Assembly (NCBI GenBank): GCA_963718635.1
Contig: OY970367.1
Span: forward strand, 992,001-1,056,000
Direction of reading: 5' to 3'
DNA: 64,000 nt
Source: JAIOQJ01 sp963718635
GTDB taxonomy: Bacteria; Planctomycetota; Planctomycetia; Gemmatales; Gemmataceae
Every line of letters starts with the position of its first letter. Within the stretch, counting starts at the first letter, position 1. Both the position numbers and the translations under genes were made by a program. The notes beneath the pieces were generated by a model, which was given only the letters and a program-made list of their open reading frames with translations, was not told the origin of the DNA and made no database searches. This document shows, in pieces, positions 56,303-64,000 of the stretch.

Positions 56303-57683
56303 ATGACCGCACCGACTTACGAAAAACTGAAGGCCCCTGCCACCGGAACCCGCGTCACCGTGGAAGGCGGCCATTGGAAGTTTCCCGACGACCCGATCGT
56401 TTGCCTTCTTCGAGGGGATGGCATCGGCCAGGACGTCAACGGCGTGCCGGGCATTACCACGTGCGCCGTTAAAGTGCTCGACGCGGCAGTAGAAAAAGCC
56501 TACAAGGGCAAGCGCAAAATCTCCTGGTTCGACGTCCATGCCGGCGATGTCGCGCGAGCCATGTACAACCCCGGCGTCAGCGACGACCAAGTCAAAGCGC
56601 TGAACGAAGACGGCCAACGCAAGATCTATCTCCCCGACGACACGATCAAAGCCTTCGAGTATTACAGCCTGGGCCTGAAAGGACCGCTGACGACGCCAAT
56701 CGGCGGCGGCTTTCGCAGCATTAACGTCTTTTTGCGTTTTCGTTTCGACTTATACGGCTGCGTTCGCCCCGTGAAATACTTCAAGGGCGTCGAAGCTCCT
56801 AACCGCAACGCGAACAAAGTCGACATGTGCATCTTCCGCGAGAACACGGAAGATGTCTATTGCGGCGTCGAGTTCAAGAGCGGGTCTGACAAGGCGAAAA
56901 AGCTGATTGCGCTTTGCGCGAGTTCGGTTACGGGCCCGATCTGTTGCTCGATTCAGCCGGATTAGGCGTGAAAATCATGTCGCCGGAACGGACCAAGCGG
57001 CTCGTGCGCATGGCCATCAAATACGCACTCGACAAGAAGTGCCCCAGCGTCACGCTCGTCCATAAGGGGAACATCATGAAGTTCACCGAAGGGGCGTTCA
57101 AGGATTGGGGATATGAATTGGCCAAGGCCGAGTTTCGCGAGCAAATCGTTACCGAAGATGAGGTTTACACCAACCACGGCGGCAAAGCGCCGGCCGGCAA
57201 GCTCGTGATTAAAGACCGCATCGCCGACAGCATGTTTCAACAAGTTCAGTTACGACCGGAGGAATATTCGGTTGTCGCCACGCCCAATCTGAATGGCGAT
57301 TATCTGTCGGATGCGATCGCCGCTCTCACCGGCGGCATTGGCCTCGCTGCCGGCGCCAACATCGGCGACAAAGCAGCGATGTTTGAAGCGACGCACGGAA
57401 CCGCGCCAAAATACACCGGCAAGAACATGGCCAATCCCGGGGCGGTGTTGTTGTCCGGCGGCTGTTGCTCGAGTTCATGGGCTGGTTCGAAGCGGCCAAG
57501 CTCGTAAATGACGGCGTTGAAAAGACCTTCGCCGAAAGTGACGAAACCGCCAAGAAAGGCCCTGGCGGCAAGATGTACGTCACCTATGACATTGCCCGCC
57601 AGTTCCCCGGCTATGGGGAACAAGCTGGCGCTAAGAGCGATGAGTTCGCCGGGCGGATCGTGCAGCATATCAACGGGGCATGA
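56303..57683 (+). CDS. icd: Isocitrate dehydrogenase (NADP-type), two frame breaks
   Basis: FPDDPIVCLLRGDGIGQDVN, GPLTTPIGGGFRSINVFLRF (substrate-binding Ser/Asn/Arg), VDMCIFRENTEDVYCGVEF, then SPERTKRLVRMAIKYALDKK, VTLVHKGNIMKFTEGAFKDW and NLNGDYLSDAIAALTGGIGL, and finally LEFMGWFEAAKLVNDGVEKT. Breaks near 56925 (one T lost from TTTT) and near 57460 (one C lost from GGCGCG) separate three frames. Joined length about 460 residues. Converts isocitrate to 2-oxoglutarate in the TCA cycle. Convergent with the LPS operon. Confidence 0.93.
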
Positions 57684-57685
57684 GG

Positions 57686-58856
57686 CTATGCAGCTGCCCG
57701 ATGCTGCGCAAACTTGCGGAAGATCGAGAGCAGCTGTTGATAATGGCTTTCGAAGCTCCAGCGCCGAGCGGTCTGCCGCGCGGCAACCGCACACGCGGAT
57801 CGCTTTGCCGAATCGAGCACCTGCGAAATCGCTTCGCCAAGCGAGCGATGATCGTGCGGATCATCGACCACAAACCCTTCTCTGCCTTGGGTGATTAGCT
57901 CACTGGCGCCATTGTAGCGGGTGGTGATGACCGGGAGGCCGCAACAGATCGCTTCCAGCGCGACTAGCGAACAGGGATCGTAAAACGTCGGATGGACGAG
58001 GAAGTCCGAAGCAAAATAGGCCGCCCGCGGATCGGCTCGGAAGCCGAGAAATTTGACTTTGTCCGCTACACCCAGTTGCTTTGCGAGGCGCTCGTAGCGT
58101 TCGAACTTCGGATGACCTACGACCGCAATGCGAAAGCGGCTGGCGCGATCGACGTGCGTTAAAGAGTGCAGCAGCGGGGCTAGACCTTTCAGCCGATAAT
58201 TCATGGCGACGAACAGGCCCACCGGCTCATCGTCTGCCACGCCCCAGCGGTCGCGCTCTTGACTGCGCTGTTTGAGGCGATCGTCGGCGGCAAAGCGATC
58301 CGGGTCAATGGCGCATCGGCAGCACATGCACATCCGAAGGCGCGATGTCATAGAAGGCCTCAAAGTGGTGCTGCACCATGCGGCTGTTGACGATCACCAA
58401 GGGCCGTTTTTCGCTCAGATACTGTTTTCTTTCTAGTCGACGAAACGAACGCGAGGCCAGGTCAATGAACTTGAGCAGCCGAGCCGCCAGGCGCTTAAAA
58501 CCTGGCGGATGTTTCAACAGGTTCTGCGCCGCTGAGGCAACATGAAGCCCGCCCTGCGGGTAAAGAACGTCTTGGCCCCAGGTTTTGTCGAAGCCCATCG
58601 TCACATCGTGGTTGTGGTTTTTAAGTGCATCTTCAACCGCTTGACCGAATCGCCAGGGACGTAAGAACCGGGGGCCGCTCGGCGAAGCAAGCCGGTGAAA
58701 GTGCATGGTGGATGGCAATGCGCTGGCATCCCAGCGGCAAGCGTACAAGTGGACCGCATGCCCGTCCCGAGCGAGACGGCGGGCCAAGTCGCTAATGTAG
58801 TGCTCGCAACCGCCTCGCTCGGGCAGTACGCTTTCATAGCAAAGCGCGATGTTCAT
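57686..58856 (-). CDS. GT4-family glycosyltransferase (WaaG-like), frame broken near 58312
   Basis: ATG 58856 begins MNIALCYESVLPERGGCEHY, ISDLARRLARDGHAVHLYAC, and VNSRMVQHHFEAFYDIAPSD, VHVLP continues in another frame as CAIDPDRFAADDRLKQRSQE, AVVGHPKFERYERLAKQLGV, LVHPTFYDPCSLVALEAICC and GLPVITTRYNGASELI, with the E-x7-E glycogen-phosphorylase-type donor motif. The break fits one extra base or two lost. Last gene of the LPS-core run, 11 bases after the WaaP-like gene. Likely adds a core sugar. Confidence 0.86.
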
Positions 58857-58867
58857 CGGTTTCTCCA

Positions 58868-59750
58868 TCACTGTTTGGCGAGCTTGCGCTTCTCGTTGTG
58901 CCGGCGATAGAGCCGCCATTTCCAGCGAATCAAGCGGGCCAGCCATTGGCTGCCAAGCCCGTTGCGATAGGCTCGCCAGAAGGCCAGGCGATCTCGGCTT
59001 GTCACGCCGGATACTTCGCTCGAATAAAGGAGTTGGGCGAGATCCTTTACTTTCCACCAGAGCGATGCGGTCCGATGGCGGGCTAAGCGATGCAGGTCGA
59101 TGACAATAAGGCGCTTCGTCCAATTTGGCGGTATCTGCCCAGTATCATCAACGTGGATGTAAAAATGGCAAAGATAAAGATCCTTGTGAAAGACAAAACG
59201 GTCGTGGATCAGCCGCGATAGGCGAGCCATTTCGAGCACTAGCGAGCACTTCCACTTTACGAAGGTGGATGCATCAAAATTGGCTTGCGCGAGTGGGATC
59301 GCTTCATGCAGAGGAAGCATGTCGGTCAACTCTTCAACTGCCAGAAAGCTCTGCAGTTTTTCCGCCTGCGCCGACGAATTCGCCGGCGGCCATCGCTCGC
59401 GGCACGGGCAACCCTAGTCGTTCCGCCCACGTCAGGTTGTTCCACTCTTGCAGTCCGGGAGACCAGGCTCGGCCGGGAAAGAGCAGCGCCAGCAATCCCG
59501 CTATACGCGGCAGCTGATAGTGCCGTTTCAGATAAACAATAAGCTTTGCGCCACTGGAATCAGCCAAAGTCCAGCGCCCGATGGAGCGCCCCTGCTTCGC
59601 GTGAAAGCGGTCCGCCACTTCCTCGGACATGATGCGTGTTCGCCAGTCGCTCCCGGCAAAGGTCGCCCAATCGGAGTGTTCCCGAAACTTGCTGTAGCCG
59701 TGCGTGAGCCGATGCGAGACTGACGGCACATGTTCCTTGCCGGCGATCAC
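58868..59750 (-). CDS. WaaP/RfaP-like lipopolysaccharide core heptose kinase, frame broken near 59365
   Basis: GTG 59750 overlaps the preceding stop (GTGA), supporting it as the start. The N-terminal part has GAKLIVYLKRHYQLPRIAGL and WSPGLQEWNNLTWAERLGLP. After the break, KLQSFLAVEELTDMLPLHEA, RFVFHKDLYLCHFYI (kinase HxD-type catalytic loop) and RLIVIDLHRLARHR (DLH metal motif) match WaaP. The break fits one extra base or two lost in GTCGGCGCAGG. Phosphorylates heptose in the LPS inner core. Coupled to the tandem kinase gene. Confidence 0.8.
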
Positions 59751-61257
59751 TGATGGCAGCACGAGATGCCCTCCATCATCAGGTTGCGAAAGAAATTGAT
59801 TTCCGTTGCGCCGCAACAGTATGTCATCGACCGCACAACGCGCTCGACATCAGCCTCTCGCCCCCAAATCGTCAGGTTCCGGCGAAAAACGAGCAGGTCG
59901 GGTTCAGTGATAGTGAGGTCAGCCGCTTCCTCATTGTGGCGAATGCCGAAGGGAGCAATCGAGCTGGCGGCGCAACCGGCTTCGTGCAGTTGCTTCATTG
60001 TCTCTGCTAGAGAGCGCAACAGGCACCGGCGCGAAACATCATCTCCGTCCTGAAGCGCGGCACGCAGCGGCGTTGCGGTTACCGCTTCCGCTAAGAGAAA
60101 ACTTCTAGCATTTATCGCATGACAATATTGGCCATAAGCCAGCAGTTTAGGCGCTGGAACATGGTGCCTTTCCAGATGGAATAGCAGCCGAGCTGTCCGC
60201 AACTCGGAGGACCGCCAGGCGCACCGCGCAGCCAGGCCCAAGCCCGGCCTAGAACTGCGTATCGCTCGCGTACTCGTAAACAAGCGCTCATTCCATTTGA
60301 TAAGGGCATGAACGACCCATCACGGCGCGCATCGTACAAGCGATCTTGTGCATCTCGCGTTTGTAAATCTTCGACGACCTCCGGTATGGCACAGCACGCC
60401 TCGCCGTTCAGCCATATCAGCCGCTGCGCCCCGGCTGCCAGTGCCGGCTGACTCTGATCGCGGATGCTGCGACGACGACGCAAACGCGCGGCCAAGCGAG
60501 TTACTCGGCGCTCGAAGTTACTCTTGGAACATACTCGGGCAAACTGAAGATAACTTCGAAGCAACTGCGCCGCGAACTCCGTTCCTGCATTCGCCAGCGT
60601 CGCTTGCAAGTGCGCCATGGCACGGGCACGGTATACCGAAGACACCGAACGCCCGATCTTGGCCCGCTGCCAATCGAGCAAGGTGACCGCCTCGGTATCA
60701 AGGCTGATCAGAATATGTTTGGCACAGAGATCGGGGTGATCAATACCGGCCTCGTGAAGTTCTGCGCAAAACCGACCGAGGCGGATTGCCAACTTCTTTT
60801 CATCCTTCACCTGCGGCAACGCCCGGCGAAGTTCCTCGGCGCCCTTAACTTCTTCGAGAAGCAAGAACGCCCGGCCCTTTTTATCTTCGCCGAACGCCAG
60901 CCATCGAGGAGCGGAGATCTGCCGTTCGGCGATCTCCTGCAGCATGAGCCCTTCTCGCCGAGACTTCGAAGCCCAACCGAAACCAGCGCGCCAGTTCCGG
61001 TACCGGTCGCGACTGCGGATAACGTGTTCGCGCTTGAGATAGGCAATTCGTCCATCAGTGAGAACGACGCGCATCACGTGCCTATCGGGATGCCCGCTGA
61101 CGATTTCACCCGGAATGGACAGGAAATCTTCAGCCGTCAACAGTCCGCTGGTAACAAAAAAGGCGGCTTCCGACGAACGAACGATAACGCCGTCCGCGGC
61201 GGCTGACGCCACACGGTGTCGAATTTCATTCGCTAGAGAAAGAGTGTCAGCCGGCAT
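59747..61257 (-). CDS. Two-domain InaA/WaaP-type kinase, second domain degenerate, frame broken near 60316
   Basis: Domain 1 (residues 1-250) reads GRIAYLKREHVIRSRDRYRN, FLLLEEVKGAEELRRAL, GIDHPDLCAKHILI (HxD loop) and VTLLDWQRAKIGRSV (DWQ metal motif). Domain 2, completed across the break (VHALIKWNERLFTSTRAIRS, LFHLERHHVPAPKLLAYGQY, SFLLAEAVTATPLRAAL), ends without a recognisable HxD or DxD, so it is probably a pseudokinase. The break fits one G lost (TCGGTT read as TCGTT). Its start overlaps the end of the GT9 gene by 11 bases. Expected to modify the LPS core. Confidence 0.72.
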
Positions 61258-62294
61258 GGCGCAAGGTTCCTTCCTGAAGTTTCATGGCCGCCTGCCAGAC
61301 ATCGGCAACGGTCAAATCGCGCATGCAGCGATGGTCGAGCGGACAGGTCCGCAGCTGGCAGGGTCCGCATGGGACCTTCTTCTGCAGGTGGATCGCCTTC
61401 GAAAAATAGGTTTCCGTCCACTCGATGAACGTCGGGCCGAATAACGTGATAACCGGCCGATTGAACGCAGCCGCAAAGTGACGCGGGCCACTATCGGTGG
61501 TTACGAGCAGATCCAATCGGCGGACGCAGGCTTTGGTCAAGCCAAGCGAGACATCCCGATCGGCTAAAGAAACAACGTTCGGGCACGCAGCTTGTTTCAC
61601 GATCGCGCGTGCCAGATCGCGCTCATTGGGACCGCATAACACCAGCACCGCACTTCCTCGACGCTCGGCAAACATCCGCGCCAGTTCGGCGAATCGTTCG
61701 ACGGGCCAGTGCTTGGCCGCACCGAAAGCCCCGCCTGAGTTCAGGCCGATTATCTCGGGATAGCGATCAAACTTTTCTTCGTTCCATAGCTGGTCGGCCT
61801 TTGCTTCGTCAGCGGCTGTTGTAAATAGCTCTAAGCGATGGCCGGCCTCACTGATGCCCAAAGGTTGTAGCAGCCGATTGTAGTCGTCAATGATCGGTGT
61901 TGGCTTGAACCGCCCTTTACTGTCTTTGAGCGCGTGCAACCGATCGGTCAGCAACATCGATCGGCCGTAGCGCGCGAAACCGATGCGCTGCCGGCAACCC
62001 GCCAGGTAAGCAACGGCGCAATGCGGAAAGAGTTCGACAAGAGAACGGCTGCATCGTAGCGATGTTCGCGCAAATGCCGGATGACGCTGAGAGCGCGTTG
62101 CTTCCAAGGGCCCTTCTTGTCGTGAGCGATAACCTCATCGAACCAGGGCGATCCCTCGAGCGTCGCCGAAACGTAGGGCTTGCAGACGGCTGTTAGATGC
62201 GCCTCCGGGAAGCATCGCGCAGGGCACGGATAGCCGGCGTGGCCATTACCACGTCGCCAATCCAGTTCGGTAGAAAAAGTGCGATGCGCTTCAT
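61247..62294 (-). CDS. GT9-family heptosyltransferase-like protein, two frame breaks
   Basis: ATG 62294 begins MKRIALFLPNWIGDVVMATP, AIRALRDA. After a lost base near 62210 it continues FPEAHLTAVCKPYVSATLEG, SPWFDEVIAHDKKGPWKQRA, then after another near 62017 AVAYLAGCRQRIGFARYGRS. The C-terminus has GLNSGGAFGAAKHWPVERFA, LVTTDSGPRHFAAAFNRPVI and LFGPT, typical of ADP-heptose:LPS heptosyltransferases (WaaF/WaaC). Joined length about 349 residues. Starts 10 bases after hldE on the same strand, consistent with use of the ADP-heptose that HldE helps make. Confidence 0.88.
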
Positions 62295-62304
62295 GCTTTT
62301 TCGT

Positions 62305-63792
62305 TTAGGCCGCCTTCATTTTTTCGATCAGATTGGTCGTTGAGAAACCGTCGCGCAGCATCGCCAGATGGACGCGGCCGCCATGTTGTTCGACGAATTC
62401 AGCCCCGACGACTTCGCTCTTCTGATAGTCCGCGCCTTTTACCAGTACATCCGGGCGCACGGCTTCAATCAACTTAATCGGCGTCGCATCGGCGAAGATC
62501 GATACGTAGTCAACGCTCTGAAGTCCGGCCAAAACAGCGGCACGGGCTTCGACGCTGTTCACCGGTCTGCTTGGTCCCTTCAACGCCCGCACGCTGCTGT
62601 CGCTATTGATGGCCACTACTAGGGCATCGCCTTGTGCTCGTGCTTCGTTGAGGTACTGAACGTGCCCGGCATGGAGAACATCGAAGCAGCCGTTGGTGAA
62701 CGCGATCTTCTGACCGTTGCGCGGCAAGTCGATCTCCATCGTTAATTGCGGCAGGCTCTTGATTTTGGCGCCCAATGGCGAGGACGGTTGAAAAGAGTGG
62801 GCGTACATCAGATCGTGAATAATCTCCTCGCGCGTCACCGTCTCGACGCCGATCTTCTCGACCTCCAGGCCGCCCGCAATGTTTGCCAACCGAATCGCTG
62901 GCCCGTAGTCGGCGCCCGCTGCTAGCGCGAGGCTGAGTACGCTCATCACCATGTCGCCCGCGCCGGTGATGTCATAAACTTGCCTCGAACGCGTAGGAAA
63001 TATTTCGCAGCGCCCATCGCCACGGCACATGGCCATGCCGTCTTTGTCCAGCGTCACAATGGCCGTTTCCAATTGCAGCGACCTCGCCAACTCCCGGCCC
63101 GCTTCGATGGCTTCTGCGTTCGTCTCAATGGAGCGCCCGGTAGCCAGCCCTGCTTCCAAACGATTCGGCGTGATCGCCGAGCAGCCGTGATACTTGCGAT
63201 AGTCGCGGCCGCGGATCGGATCCGCGATAACCTTGAGCCCGCGGGAGCGTGCCGCCGCGATGAGCATGGCCATCAACACCGGCGTGCAGACGCCCTTGTC
63301 GTAATCGCTGATCAACACAATGTCGGCATCGGCTAATTTGCGTGCCGCAATCGCGGCTAATTCCTGCTCGATCCGCCCTGTGACCGGCTCGCGATTTTCG
63401 AAGTCGACGCGCAGCATCTGCTGCGGATGCCGATGTTGTGCCCGGCCGATGTAACGCTCTTTCACTGTGGTTGGCCTAGTGGGATCTTCGACGACCCCTT
63501 CTTCATCAATGCCCAGATCGCCGAGGATATTGCGCACGCGGGCGGCATCGGGATCGGCGCCGACGACGCCAAGCAGGCTTACTTCGGCGCCCAGCGCGCG
63601 CAGCATCGTGGCGACGGAACTGGCGCCGCCGAGGCGTTCCTCCCGCCGGTCGGCGCGGAGCAGGATCACCGGCGCTTCCTGACTGATGCGCTCGGCATCG
63701 CCCCAGATGTAGCGGTCGAGCATCACATCGCCAAGCACGAGAACGCGCGGCCGGCCGAGACGCTGTACCAGATCGATCAATTCAGCGGACAT
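62305..63792 (-). CDS. hldE: Bifunctional heptose-7-phosphate kinase / heptose-1-phosphate adenylyltransferase
   Basis: ATG 63792 (MSAELIDLVQRLGRPRVLVL) is preferred to 63885, since the longer start reads into the tail of the upstream gene. Domain 1 is a PfkB-type kinase (GDVMLDRYIWGDAERISQEA, ITGAGDMVMSVLSLALAAG). Domain 2 is a nucleotidyltransferase (AFTNGCFDVLHAGHVQYLNE, AINSDSSVRALKG, KGADYQKSEVVGA). About 495 residues, standard for HldE. It makes ADP-glycero-manno-heptose precursor for LPS inner core. First complete gene of the LPS run here. Confidence 0.96.
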   Translation of the reverse strand: MSAELIDLVQRLGRPRVLVLGDVMLDRYIWGDAERISQEAPVILLRADRREERLGGASSVATMLRALGAEVSLLGVVGADPDAARVRNILGDLGIDEEGVVEDPTRPTTVKERYIGRAQHRHPQQMLRVDFENREPVTGRIEQELAAIAARKLADADIVLISDYDKGVCTPVLMAMLIAAARSRGLKVIADPIRGRDYRKYHGCSAITPNRLEAGLATGRSIETNAEAIEAGRELARSLQLETAIVTLDKDGMAMCRGDGRCEIFPTRSRQVYDITGAGDMVMSVLSLALAAGADYGPAIRLANIAGGLEVEKIGVETVTREEIIHDLMYAHSFQPSSPLGAKIKSLPQLTMEIDLPRNGQKIAFTNGCFDVLHAGHVQYLNEARAQGDALVVAINSDSSVRALKGPSRPVNSVEARAAVLAGLQSVDYVSIFADATPIKLIEAVRPDVLVKGADYQKSEVVGAEFVEQHGGRVHLAMLRDGFSTTNLIEKMKAA

Positions 63793-63805
63793 ATTCCACC
63801 TCTCG

Positions 63806-64000
63806 CTAGGCCGCCAACGGGAGTACGGCGCGGGTCGCGAGCTTCGCTGCGACGGATGCATGCAATAACGGGATGAGCAATTCATGATGACCGATGATCT
63901 CGATCCCCGCCGCGCTGGGCCGGCTCAGAACGTTCATCCGCGTGCGGTATTTGGCTTCTTTATCGAGATTGGCTGTCACCAAGCCGCTCAGGTCGGCGCC
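63806..64000 (-). CDS. C-terminal part of an unidentified protein (partial)
   Basis: An open frame enters from the right window edge and ends at TAG 63806-63808. Residues read GADLSGLVTANLDKEAKYRT, RMNVLSRPSAAGIEIIGHHE, LLIPLLHASVAAKLATRAV. It lies 13 bases upstream of the hldE start on the same strand, so it is probably part of the LPS operon. I do not recognise the family. Confidence 0.5.
   Translation of the reverse strand, partial: GADLSGLVTANLDKEAKYRTRMNVLSRPSAAGIEIIGHHELLIPLLHASVAAKLATRAVLPLAA

Overview
The window reads as a chromosomal segment of a planctomycete, most likely of the Pirellulales. Supporting signs are a DUF1501 protein, a FGE-type domain fused to a BNR/sialidase domain, a Gfo/Idh/MocA oxidoreductase with a Tat-like leader beside a DoxX-like membrane protein, a PmoA-family protein, NPCBM and CBM9-like secreted proteins, a short ECF sigma factor, and many intergenic palindromes. 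This placement rests on gene content only. There is no rRNA, no tRNA I could recognise, no CRISPR array, no insertion sequence and no prophage.

Layout. 1-2.1 kb: end of a translationally coupled operon ending in the FGE-sialidase protein. 2.2-4.0 kb: a decayed toxin-antitoxin pile-up (HigA, HigB remnant, PIN toxin with partner) and small membrane proteins. 4.2-11.9 kb: typA, a SixA-like phosphatase, a PanE/ApbA-like reductase, DUF488, an uncharacterised overlapping gene pair, an acyltransferase, CpaB and tsaE. 11.9-15.4 kb: prfB with its programmed frameshift, an SDR, a redoxin-like protein without cysteines and a secreted serine protease. 15.5-20.2 kb: a TadG/VWA protein and two TadE-like pseudopilins. 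20.5-30.8 kb: DUF1501, a HicA-like pair, malQ, a TPR protein, a NYN-domain protein, a hydrolase, a GlcD-type oxidase and an uncharacterised pair. 30.9-43.2 kb: apbE, DoxX-like, Gfo/Idh, DUF971, Mrp, three secreted or binding proteins, nadA, then TsaC-like/YwlE fusion - rpiB - dgkA. 43.2-53.4 kb: palindromic repeats, fructose-bisphosphate aldolase, an epimerase-like protein, a cyclophilin, PmoA-like, an ECF sigma factor, a HEAT-repeat protein, a membrane glycosyltransferase and a hairpin array. 53.4-57.7 kb: lipA, tmk, holB, icd. 57.7-64 kb (minus strand): a tightly packed LPS inner-core operon (hldE, a GT9 heptosyltransferase-like protein, two WaaP/InaA-type kinase genes, a GT4 transferase).

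A dominant technical feature is about two dozen frame breaks, many in genes expected to be essential (typA, fba, icd, holB). Nearly all are explained by loss of one base from a short homopolymer or of a CG/GC dinucleotide from a CGCG-type run. I therefore annotate these as single genes and read the breaks mainly as assembly errors. The prfB shift is the exception and is a genuine programmed site. The toxin-antitoxin block also carries an in-frame nonsense codon and a missing gene start, so it may be truly decayed.
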